From assembly GCF_016862935.1 (NCBI RefSeq), contig NZ_BONX01000004.1:368580-432579 (forward strand): DNA of 64,000 nt, read 5' to 3'. The number at the start of each line of letters is the position of its first letter. Position 1 is the first letter of the stretch. Position numbers and translations under genes: made by a program. Source of the stretch: Plantactinospora mayteni. GTDB taxonomy: Bacteria; Actinomycetota; Actinomycetes; Mycobacteriales; Micromonosporaceae. Shown here piece after piece: positions 42,574 to 50,513 of this stretch. Under the pieces are notes generated by a model, which was not told the DNA's origin, searched no databases, and saw nothing but the letters and a program-made list of their open reading frames with translations.

Positions 42574-44195
42574 ACCAGGCCGACGATGCCCCCGTAGGCC
42601 GGACGCACGATCTCGTGATCTCGCGCGGGTTGGTCGTCGACGGGACGGGCCGCCCGGGCCACGTCGGCGACGTCGGCATAGTCGGGGACACGATCGTCGA
42701 GGTGACGACGGCGCCGGGCCGGTTGTCGGGCCGACGGGTCCTGGACGCCACGGGTCGGCTCGTGGTGCCCGGTTTCTTCGACATCCACTCGCACGCCGAC
42801 CTATCCCTGGTCCTGGACCCCCGCGCCCACAGCGCACTGTTGCAGGGCGTCACCTCCGTGGTCACCGGCAACTGCGGCTACGGCGCCGTGCCGCCGGGTG
42901 GCGGCCAGGTCGAGCTCGCGGCGAACGCACCTGGCGGCCGGGTGTCCGACCCGGGGGTACCGGCATGGCACAGCTTCCCGGAATACCTGGAAGTGCTGGC
43001 GTCCGGCGGTACGGGCATCAACGTCTTTCCGCTCGTCTCCCACGCGATGCTGCGGCTGGCGGTCGCGGGCTTCGCGCCCCGCCCGGTCACCGACGCCGAA
43101 CTGGCGGAGATGACCGCCATGCTCCGGGATGCCATGCAGGCGGGCGCCGCCGGATTCTCCACAGGTCTCGAGTACGCGCCCGGCTGTTACGCCACCGCCA
43201 GAGAACTCGGGGCGCTCGGCAAGGAGGCGGGCCAGTACGACGGCCTCTACGCGACGCACTGCCGCAACCGGACCGAACACGTCGAAGGCGCGGTACGTGA
43301 GGCGACGAGCGTCGCGCTCGCCGGAGGGTGCCGGCTACAGCTGTCACACTTCGTGCCACGGCCGGCGTGGCCGCACCGCGACGCCCACGAGCGTGCGCTG
43401 GAGCACTGCCGGCGGGCGCCGGTCCCGGTCCGGTTCGACGTCTTCCCCTTCTCGCACGGCCCGACCCCACTCGCCAACGTGCTGCCCGGCTGGGTACGCG
43501 GGGACGGTCCGGTTGCCGCCGGCCGTCGGCTGGCCGATCCCCGACTACGAAAGGAGATCGTGGCGCAGCTGGATCCCAGGTTCGTGGAACTGGTCCACAG
43601 CCGGCATGCGGCGCAGACGTACGTGGTCTGTGACGGCCGGGACGGGACGTCGGTCGGACGGACGCTCGCCGATCTGGGTCGGGACTCCGACGGGTTGACT
43701 GCCGCGCTCGACCTGCTCGGCGCGGCAGGTCCGGACCATCGGGAGGTCACGGTCCTGGAGCCCTGGGCGACCGCCGACGAACTGGACCGGGCGCTGCTGG
43801 CGGAGGACTACTACCTGATGGGTGACGGGATCACGGCCGGGTTGGACGGACCGGTCGCAGGTCGCATCTTCTCGCTGTCCGACTGGGGCTGGGCTCCCGC
43901 CGTGCTGAGCCGGTTCGTGCGCGACCGGAACCTCCTCTCGCTGCCCGACGCGATCCACCGGATGACCCGTGCACCGGCGCGACAGGCAGGGGTCCGTGAT
44001 CGAGGCTCGATAGAGGTCGGGGCCAAGGCCGATCTCGTCGTGCTCGACCTCGCCGCGATCGAGGCCAACTTCGATCCCGCGCATCCCGGCCGGCAGCCGT
44101 CCGGAATCGGCGAGGTACTGGTCAACGGTACGGTGGTCGTGGCCGAGGGCCGGCCGACCGGAAACCTCGCCGGACAGGTCGGGCTGGCGCGATGA
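42570..44195 (+). CDS. N-acyl-D-amino-acid deacylase family amidohydrolase
   Basis: Metal-dependent amidohydrolase of 541 aa. It has PGFFDIHSHADLSLVLDPRA (metal-binding HxH), GVTSVVTGNCGYGAVPP, GFSTGLEYAPG and the C-terminal VGAKADLVVLD of the D-aminoacylase group. Such enzymes hydrolyse N-acyl-D-amino acids and cyclic amides. Because it is translationally coupled to the A-PCP pair, it may remove an N-acyl protecting group, open or close a ring, or proof-read D-residues. No epimerase domain is visible in the window, so a D-substrate would have to come from elsewhere. The GTG start is fixed by the GTGA overlap. Confidence 0.88.
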   Translation: MNQADDAPVGRTHDLVISRGLVVDGTGRPGHVGDVGIVGDTIVEVTTAPGRLSGRRVLDATGRLVVPGFFDIHSHADLSLVLDPRAHSALLQGVTSVVTGNCGYGAVPPGGGQVELAANAPGGRVSDPGVPAWHSFPEYLEVLASGGTGINVFPLVSHAMLRLAVAGFAPRPVTDAELAEMTAMLRDAMQAGAAGFSTGLEYAPGCYATARELGALGKEAGQYDGLYATHCRNRTEHVEGAVREATSVALAGGCRLQLSHFVPRPAWPHRDAHERALEHCRRAPVPVRFDVFPFSHGPTPLANVLPGWVRGDGPVAAGRRLADPRLRKEIVAQLDPRFVELVHSRHAAQTYVVCDGRDGTSVGRTLADLGRDSDGLTAALDLLGAAGPDHREVTVLEPWATADELDRALLAEDYYLMGDGITAGLDGPVAGRIFSLSDWGWAPAVLSRFVRDRNLLSLPDAIHRMTRAPARQAGVRDRGSIEVGAKADLVVLDLAAIEANFDPAHPGRQPSGIGEVLVNGTVVVAEGRPTGNLAGQVGLAR

Positions 44196-46066
44196 CGGGC
44201 ACGGCCCAGGTCGCCATCCTCCGCTCGGTTCGGGGATACCTGTCGGCCGCCGAGCGCTGGACGCCCGGTGACCACTTCCCGGTGCTCGCGGGCCCCCCGT
44301 TGGAGCGCTACCGGGCAATCCAGCCCGATCGCCGGCTGCCTCGGGTGGTCGCGACGAAACGGGCGGGCCGGGTCGTCTCGATCGGCGGCCCGGTCAGTCG
44401 GGCCGCTGCCCGCCTGCTCGCCGTCGCCACCGCCCGGCCGCACCGGCATGTCCCCGCCCAGGAGTTGCTGGGTGAGCTCGCCAACGAGCCTGGGTCACTG
44501 TCGGCCGTCGTCGGACTGCCGGCCGAGTTCGCCCTGGTCGGGGACTGGCCGGGCCGCGACGGCGTACCGGTCGGGATACTCACCGCGCGCAGCCCCGCGG
44601 CACTGTCCGGCCTGATCTACCGCAGTCTCACCGTGGAGGCCGGCGTCGAGGACAGGACGTTCGTCGCCTCCCACCCCCTGCTGCCCGGCGCGGCCGAGGC
44701 CGACGCCGCGTCGTTCGCCGAACTCGGACAGCTGCGCGAGCGGCGGGCGGCGCTGGTGATGCTCAGCGGGCAGGGGCGGGAATGCTGTACCAGTCTGCTG
44801 GACGGCATGATCTGCGGTCGCGCCCGACCGCTCGGTGTCCCGCTTCCGCTCGTGGCGGGAGAACGGGCGACGCCCTGCGTCTCGGGCGCCGGCTGTTTCC
44901 GTACCGACCTGACCCCGGCCGACCTGCTCCCGGCCGCCGAGATCCACGCCCGCCTGGTGCTCGTGCAGAGCTGTTCGGCCATCGCCGTCGGGACCAACGC
45001 CTACCCGGCAGCCCTGTCGGTGACGCTCGGGCTGCTGGACGGCACGGCCGTGGCGATCGTCGGTGCCCTCGGCGTACATCTCGCCGACCGCTACGTGCCC
45101 GGGCGGCTCCAGGACGCCCTGGCCGAGGGAGTGCCCCTCGGCGAGATCGTGGGCCGGTTGAGCGAGGCCGGTGGCGGAACGGCCCTTACCCGGTTCGGGT
45201 TGCTCGGGGATCCCGCGCTGGTACTGCCCGCTCCCGCCGCCCTGGCGGCGGTACGGCGGGACGACCCGGCGCGCTCGACAACGGTGATCACGGCGTTGAT
45301 CGGGTTACGAAAAGCTCTGGATCGCCTGGACCGGTTGCGGTGGCTGGACGTGGAGTTGCCGGACGACGCCGTGGCGGAGGTCCGCAGCCGGATGCGCCGC
45401 CTCGGTGAGGATTCATCGGCGGTCGAGGCGCCGGCACAGCTCGCCGAGCTCTCCGACGCCCTCGGTTCGGTGCAGGTCGAGGTGGTCGACCGGCTGGTGG
45501 CGCGCATCCACGGTCCTGGCTGGGACCCCGGCTGGCGGTCCCGGGGCTTCCGGCAGGTGCGCAGCCGGTTGACCAACTGCCCCGCCTGTGGACGGCAGAT
45601 AGCGGCCGACGTGGTGCTGCGGCATCCGGTCGAGCCCGCGTTGCACCTGCGTACCCTGCAATGCCGCCGCTGTGGTGACGTCTGGTGGACGACCGGTTCG
45701 CAGCTTCCACCGATCGAGATCGCCGGCCCCCTCGACCTCCGCGTCCGGCGGTACGCGCGGGTTCCCTTCGTCCGCGAGCTGGTGAGCCGGACCCCGGACG
45801 AGTTGAGGGTGACCGTCGGGTACGCGTTCCGCCGACGCAAGAACCTCGGACTGCCGCCGGGGTCGGTCACCTCGTGCGTCGTGCCGCCGTACGGCCGGTA
45901 CCAGCTGCGCCACGAGATCGACCTGGTCACCGACGGACCCCCCGCCGACACCCATTCCATGCTGGTGGTGGCACTGTCCGGCGGTGTCCTACAGACCGCC
46001 ACCGCGATGATGCAGTTGACGGAGAGGCCGAGCGGGACGACCCCGGACGGGGCGGAGCTGCCATGA
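44192..46066 (+). CDS. Unrecognised protein, C25/CHAT-protease-like core with zinc ribbon
   Basis: Protein of 624 aa, starting in an ATGA overlap with the amidohydrolase. Residues about 180-350 look like a caspase-fold C25/CHAT protease core. A strand ends in MLSGQGREC where the family has SGHG, a second strand ends in LVQSCSA with the likely nucleophile Cys, and the region closes with RFGLLGDPALVLP, typical of C25 enzymes. The catalytic His is therefore Gln (codon CAG), so proteolysis is doubtful. A zinc ribbon follows around residues 465-495 (CPAC and CRRC pairs). The first 150 residues match nothing I know. It may be a scaffold, a pseudo-protease or an enzyme with a new activity. Confidence 0.6.
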   Translation: MTGTAQVAILRSVRGYLSAAERWTPGDHFPVLAGPPLERYRAIQPDRRLPRVVATKRAGRVVSIGGPVSRAAARLLAVATARPHRHVPAQELLGELANEPGSLSAVVGLPAEFALVGDWPGRDGVPVGILTARSPAALSGLIYRSLTVEAGVEDRTFVASHPLLPGAAEADAASFAELGQLRERRAALVMLSGQGRECCTSLLDGMICGRARPLGVPLPLVAGERATPCVSGAGCFRTDLTPADLLPAAEIHARLVLVQSCSAIAVGTNAYPAALSVTLGLLDGTAVAIVGALGVHLADRYVPGRLQDALAEGVPLGEIVGRLSEAGGGTALTRFGLLGDPALVLPAPAALAAVRRDDPARSTTVITALIGLRKALDRLDRLRWLDVELPDDAVAEVRSRMRRLGEDSSAVEAPAQLAELSDALGSVQVEVVDRLVARIHGPGWDPGWRSRGFRQVRSRLTNCPACGRQIAADVVLRHPVEPALHLRTLQCRRCGDVWWTTGSQLPPIEIAGPLDLRVRRYARVPFVRELVSRTPDELRVTVGYAFRRRKNLGLPPGSVTSCVVPPYGRYQLRHEIDLVTDGPPADTHSMLVVALSGGVLQTATAMMQLTERPSGTTPDGAELP

Positions 46067-46076
46067 ACGCGACCAC

Positions 46077-46107
46077 TGGACCTTTCCAACCTGGACCGTG
46101 CGGCGCT
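46077..46107 (+). repeat. Truncated copy of the inverted-repeat element
   Basis: The first 31 bases of the element (left arm plus the following GACCGTGCGGCGCT) are recognisable. The rest is missing, replaced by the 3' end of the minus-strand aaRS-like gene, whose TAG stop occupies 46106-46108. It marks a seventh insertion or a partial deletion between the two convergent genes. Confidence 0.6.
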
Positions 46108-47281
46108 ATCGGCAGTAGTGCCGCAGCAGGGCCGGCCACCGCTCCCGCTGCCAACCGTGGTGTTCGAGCGTCAGCTCGGCCCAGCGATCGATGCCGAAGG
46201 CGGCGCACCCGGAGTGGGCCGGCCGACCCTGCGGATCGACGACCTCGAACTGACGGCAGAGTGAGTCACCGACGTTGTTGAACGACGCGATCGCCGCGGT
46301 GCCACCGCCCGGTCGGTCGGCGACCAGCTCGTACTTCACGTTCGCGAGCAGTTGGTGCTGCCGGATCGCCGAATCCTCCGAGTAGTAGAAGGGATCGGTC
46401 GCCGTCTCGACCCGCCCCTGGAAGCCGAGCCCGACGAACAGTTCCCAGACCCGCTCCAGCAGGGAGTCGCGCAGCAGGTCGACGTCGGCGGCCGGGCCCA
46501 GGAACGGGATCTCCCGCATCGTGAACGACGGCAGGCGGAAGGCGTCCAACCGCCAAGGCGCCTCGTGCCGGAAGCATTCACCGGTGGTCGTCAACACGGT
46601 GGTGCCGTCCAGTCGGTTGCCCTGGAACTCGGCGTACACGTGGAAGCACAGTGCCGGGTTGAGCATGAACCGGCTGGGCCGGCGGAGCTGTTCCGGATGC
46701 GCGGTACCGTCCCGCATCCGGCCGAGCAGGTCGCGCTGGTGGGGGAACTCGTCAACGAGATAGGCATTCTGCGGGAACAGCGCGATGTACCGGCAGCGGT
46801 CCATGACCTCCAGCTCGATCAGCGCGGGGTACCGCCGCTCGGCGGCGGCGAACTCCCGACCGACGTCGAGAAACATCAGGTCGAAGGCCCGGTGCAGTAC
46901 GGACCGGGCCGTCGCGGCGTCGTCCGGGTCGACCCGCCGGGGCCGTGGGTGATCGGGAACCTGCCTCGGGTCGTCCGGCCCGGTCCGCCGGATCACCCGA
47001 CTCCCTCGCAACCTCGTCCGCATCGACTCGTCGACCAACTCGCCGACGAGTTCCGCCAACTTCTCGGTCGACCGGCCACCCTCGTGGGTGACGACCAGTT
47101 CCGGCGGTTCGGTGTCGATCCGGATCCCGCCGATGCCCTCGACGCTGTATGTCAGCCGGTCCGCCACTACCTGGACCAGCGGAAGCGGCAAGGTGTCGGG
47201 TAGCCGGAACCGGTCCACGGACCCGCGCCGGGTGAGCCGGGACTCCGTCAGGTCTGCGCCGCCGTCGATCTCCGAGTCCAT
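46106..47281 (-). CDS. Class II aaRS-like amino acid:carrier-protein ligase
   Basis: Protein of about 391 aa with the catalytic core of class II aminoacyl-tRNA synthetases but no tRNA-binding domain. It matches the family of amino acid:[carrier protein] ligases typified by Bradyrhizobium Bll0957. NPALCFHVY and GECFRHE (motif 2) come first, then FTMREIPFLG, VETATDPFY and GCAAFGIDRW (motif 3). The Cys, Glu and Cys of these motifs fit the family's zinc ligands. Known members activate Gly or Ala and load it onto a small carrier protein. ATG 47281 has GGAGG eight bases upstream. Its partner is probably one of the cluster's free carrier proteins. Confidence 0.85.
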   Translation of the reverse strand: MDSEIDGGADLTESRLTRRGSVDRFRLPDTLPLPLVQVVADRLTYSVEGIGGIRIDTEPPELVVTHEGGRSTEKLAELVGELVDESMRTRLRGSRVIRRTGPDDPRQVPDHPRPRRVDPDDAATARSVLHRAFDLMFLDVGREFAAAERRYPALIELEVMDRCRYIALFPQNAYLVDEFPHQRDLLGRMRDGTAHPEQLRRPSRFMLNPALCFHVYAEFQGNRLDGTTVLTTTGECFRHEAPWRLDAFRLPSFTMREIPFLGPAADVDLLRDSLLERVWELFVGLGFQGRVETATDPFYYSEDSAIRQHQLLANVKYELVADRPGGGTAAIASFNNVGDSLCRQFEVVDPQGRPAHSGCAAFGIDRWAELTLEHHGWQRERWPALLRHYCR

Positions 47282-47792
47282 CTCCAGCACCTCCGACACC
47301 ACATCCACGGCCCGCGATCGTAGGAAACATGTCGCCCCTGCCCGGTGCCGGGCACAGGTGCGGTCGATTTCCACACCATCGCTTCCCTTTTTGACAGCGT
47401 CAAGGCGATCGCGGGCACCACGATATGGCATATGAATGAGGTGTCACCAAAGATGCTTCCGCCGATCCCTGAACGAGGGTTCGAGAAGTCGTCGACCCTC
47501 TTTCCCGGCGTCGTAGCCCGGAGGTTGACCGGGAGTTGCCGCAGGAGCGGCCGGTACGCGACGTAGCGGATCGCGTCCACGATCGCCCGAGCGGGTGCTT
47601 CTCGGGTCGCCCACCGGTCCGAGGTGGTGGGAGCGGGCCGGCAGCGGGGCGCCACTGGGTGGTGGTCAGATCGGAGGGGTACCGACGCTCCCGATCAACG
47701 CTGGTGGCCGGAGTTGGGCTGGCCCCGACCACGGATGCCGCCCCGACCACCCCGGGCAGCACCCGGTGGCGTGCATCACTTAGTCTGTCCCC
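47282..47792 (-). other. Divergent region with a decayed transposase fragment
   Basis: About 510 bases between the aaRS-like ligase and ValRS. On the minus strand around 47524-47590 one frame reads AIVDAIRYV followed by LLRQLP, which resembles the N-terminus of IS5-type transposases (IVDAIxYV...WRxLP). No full gene or terminal repeats remain. No tRNA gene or T-box-like leader was recognised in front of ValRS. Confidence 0.35.
47781..47786 (+). promoter_or_regulatory. -10 box of ValRS (leaderless)
   Basis: TAGTCT ends seven bases before the GTG start at 47793, so the mRNA is probably leaderless. No ribosome-binding site is present. A matching -35 is not obvious. Confidence 0.4.
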
Positions 47793-50333
47793 GTGGCCAC
47801 TATTCCCGAGAAGCCATCTATCGACGGGTTGGAGCAGAAGTGGAGTGCCCACTGGCAGGACCTGGGCACATTCACCTTCGACCGCACCAAGACCCGGAAT
47901 CAGGTCTTCTCCATTGACACGCCGCCTCCGACGATCAGCGGCTTCCTGCATCTGGGAACGGCCTTCGGCTACATCCAGGTAGACGCAATAGCCCGCTATC
48001 ACCGGATGCGCGGGCGCGAGGTCTTCTATCCTATGGGATGGGACGACAACGGTCTGCCGACCGAACGGCGTGTGCAGCAGCACTACGGCGTGCGCTGCGA
48101 CCCCGCGATCCCCTACGACCCCGATCTACAGGTGGCCGAGGGAAGCAAGGGGCAGCGCCCGATCTCCCGGATGAACTTCGTGGAGTTGTGCCAGCGACTG
48201 ACCGTCGAGTTCGAGGACGACTTCGAGCAGCAGTGGCGGCAGATGGGCCTGTCGGTCGACTGGAACCTGACCTACGCCACCATCGACGCGCGGTCACGGC
48301 GGGTGGCCCAGCGGACCTTCCTGCACAACCTCGCGCGCGGAGAGGCCTACACGGCCGACGCCCCCACCATGTGGGACATCGACTTCCAGACCGCGGTGGC
48401 GCAGGCCGAGTTCGAGGAACGGGCTATTCCGGGTGCATACCACCGGATTCGATTTGCCCGGGTCGACGGCGGCTCCCCTGTCGAGATCGAGACCACCCGG
48501 CCGGAACTGCTTCCGTCGTGTGTCGCCCTGGTGGCCAACCCGGACGACGAGCGCTACCAGGAACTGTTCGGCACCGAGGTCCTGACCCCCGTGTTCGGGG
48601 TCCGGGTGCCGGTTGTCGCGCACCCGCTGGCCGATGCCGAGAAGGGGTCGGGCATCGCCATGATCTGCACCTTCGGCGACACCACCGACGTGATCTGGTG
48701 GCGGGAGCTGGACCTGCCGACCCGTTCGGTCATCCAGCGGGACGGTCGCTTCCAGGAGCAGACTCCGAGCTGGCTCCCGCCGGGTTCGGTGGAGGCGTGG
48801 AGCCGCCTCGCCGGGCAGTACCCCGATCGGGCGCGGCGACGGGTCGTCGAGATGCTGACGGAGTCGGGTGACCTGATCGGCGAACCGCGGCCGATCATGC
48901 ACGAGGTCAAGTTCTACGAGAAGGGCGAGCGCCCACTGGAGATCGTCACCAGCCGCCAGTGGTACGTCCGCAACGGTGCCCGGGACGGGGAGCTTCGCCA
49001 GCGGCTCATCCAGCTCGGCCGCGAGCTGGAGTGGCACCCCGACTTCATGCGCCTTCGGTACGAGCACTGGGTCGAGGGGCTCAACACCGACTGGTTGATC
49101 AGTCGGCAACGCTACTTCGGCGTGCCGTTCCCGGTCTGGTACCCGGTCACGGAGAGCGGTGAGGTTCGGTGGGACGCGCCGATCCTCGCGGATGAGGCGG
49201 CCCTGCCGATCGACCCCCAGGCCGAGGCGCCACCCGGCTACGACGAGTCCCAGCGGGGCAAGCCCGGCGGTTTCGTCGGGGACCCCGACGTGATGGACAC
49301 CTGGGCCACCTCCTCGCTCACCCCGCAGATCGCCGGCGGGTGGGGCGACGACGAGGACCTCTTCTCCCGGGTCTTTCCGATGGATCTGCGACCGCAGGGC
49401 CCAGAGATCATCCGGACCTGGTTGTTCGCGACCGTGCTGCGCTCACTACAGGAGCACGGCGTGCTGCCCTGGCAACACGCGTCGATCAACGGCTGGATCC
49501 TGGATCCGGACCGGAAGAAGATGTCGAAGTCCAAGGACAACGTCCTGACCCCGATGCCGCTGGTGCACACGTACGGGGCGGACGGCCTGCGGTACTGGGC
49601 GTGCAGCAGCGGGCCCGGCACCGACACCGCGGCCGAGCAGGCGCAGATGAAGGTCGGGCGGCGCCTTGCGGTGAAGATCCTCAATGCCGGCAAGTTTGTG
49701 CTGGGACTCGGCGCGAAGCCCGATCTGACCGTGGCCGACGTGACCGAACCGATCGACCGCGCGATCCTCGCCCAGTTGGCCACAGTGGTCGAGGACGCGA
49801 CCGACGCCTTCGACGGTTATCACTACCACCGGGCGCTCGACGCCACGGAGACCTTCTTCTGGCGCTTCTGTGACGACTACCTGGAGCTGGTGAAGCAGCG
49901 CGCCTACGGCGACGACGCCGGGGCGCAGTCCGCCCAGGCCGCCCTGTCCATCGCGTACTCCACCCTGCTGCGGCTCTTCGCGCCGTTTCTGCCGTTCGTG
50001 ACCGAGGAGGTTTGGTCGTGGTGGCAGCCGGGTTCGGTGCACCGGGCGCCGTGGCCGCAGCGGGGGGAGTTCGAAGACGTCCCCGACACCGCGGCCCCGG
50101 CGGTGTTCGACGCGGTGCGGGCCGTGCTCGTCGACGTACGCAAGGCCAAGTCGGAGAACCGGCGTTCGCAGCGTAGTCAGGTCGCCCGGCTGGTCATCGC
50201 GGGCGAGGCCGGCCGGTTGGCACTGCTGCGGGCCGGGCTGGAGGATCTGCGGCGGGCCGGCAGTGTCCTCGAACTCGTGCTGACGGAGTCACCGGTTCCG
50301 GCCGTGACGGTGGAGCTGGATCCGCCCTCCTGA
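47793..50333 (+). CDS. valS: Valyl-tRNA synthetase
   Basis: Full-length class I aminoacyl-tRNA synthetase of 846 aa. It has the HIGH-type motif SGFLHLGTAFGY near residue 50, MGWDDNGLPTERRV, the editing region around ETTRPELLPS and KMSKS in KKMSKSKDN. A C-terminal anticodon-binding domain follows. It forms Val-tRNA(Val). Surrounded by biosynthetic genes and with its own promoter, it is probably not the housekeeping copy. It may be a resistant version protecting the producer if the product inhibits ValRS, or it may supply Val-tRNA to a tRNA-dependent enzyme such as the LanB-like protein. An inverted repeat and repeat copy 4 follow. Confidence 0.95.
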   Translation: MATIPEKPSIDGLEQKWSAHWQDLGTFTFDRTKTRNQVFSIDTPPPTISGFLHLGTAFGYIQVDAIARYHRMRGREVFYPMGWDDNGLPTERRVQQHYGVRCDPAIPYDPDLQVAEGSKGQRPISRMNFVELCQRLTVEFEDDFEQQWRQMGLSVDWNLTYATIDARSRRVAQRTFLHNLARGEAYTADAPTMWDIDFQTAVAQAEFEERAIPGAYHRIRFARVDGGSPVEIETTRPELLPSCVALVANPDDERYQELFGTEVLTPVFGVRVPVVAHPLADAEKGSGIAMICTFGDTTDVIWWRELDLPTRSVIQRDGRFQEQTPSWLPPGSVEAWSRLAGQYPDRARRRVVEMLTESGDLIGEPRPIMHEVKFYEKGERPLEIVTSRQWYVRNGARDGELRQRLIQLGRELEWHPDFMRLRYEHWVEGLNTDWLISRQRYFGVPFPVWYPVTESGEVRWDAPILADEAALPIDPQAEAPPGYDESQRGKPGGFVGDPDVMDTWATSSLTPQIAGGWGDDEDLFSRVFPMDLRPQGPEIIRTWLFATVLRSLQEHGVLPWQHASINGWILDPDRKKMSKSKDNVLTPMPLVHTYGADGLRYWACSSGPGTDTAAEQAQMKVGRRLAVKILNAGKFVLGLGAKPDLTVADVTEPIDRAILAQLATVVEDATDAFDGYHYHRALDATETFFWRFCDDYLELVKQRAYGDDAGAQSAQAALSIAYSTLLRLFAPFLPFVTEEVWSWWQPGSVHRAPWPQRGEFEDVPDTAAPAVFDAVRAVLVDVRKAKSENRRSQRSQVARLVIAGEAGRLALLRAGLEDLRRAGSVLELVLTESPVPAVTVELDPPS

Positions 50334-50342
50334 ACCGCCCGC

Positions 50343-50385
50343 GACCGGCGCCGTGACACGAGAGCCAAGCTCGGCGGCGCCGGTC
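50343..50385. terminator. Inverted repeat after ValRS
   Basis: GACCGGCGCCG (50343-50353) and its exact reverse complement (50375-50385) form an 11-bp stem with a 21-base loop, without a T-run. The position between convergent ValRS and aminotransferase genes suits a transcription terminator. Confidence 0.5.
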
Positions 50386-50421
50386 CGGTCGGCTGGTCGG
50401 TCGCGTCCACCCCATCACCGT

Positions 50422-50512
50422 TGAACCTTTTCGACCTGAACCGCGCCGTGCTCACGCACGGCCTCCGACCTTGCGGCTCGTCGGACCGCAAGGGGAGGTG
50501 GAAAAAGGTTCG
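50422..50512 (+). repeat. Inverted-repeat element, copy 4 (91 bp)
   Basis: TGAACCTTTTCGACCT (one T shorter than copy 1) and AGGTGGAAAAAGGTTCG. It lies between the ends of two convergent genes, immediately beside the aminotransferase stop at 50514. Similarity to copy 1 continues a few bases past the right arm (TTCACC). Confidence 0.92.
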
Positions 50513-50513
50513 T

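Noticed and set aside
47282..47792. T-box leader or tRNA gene in front of ValRS
   Set aside because: No tRNA cloverleaf or T-box core was recognised, and the -10 seven bases from the GTG suggests a leaderless message.
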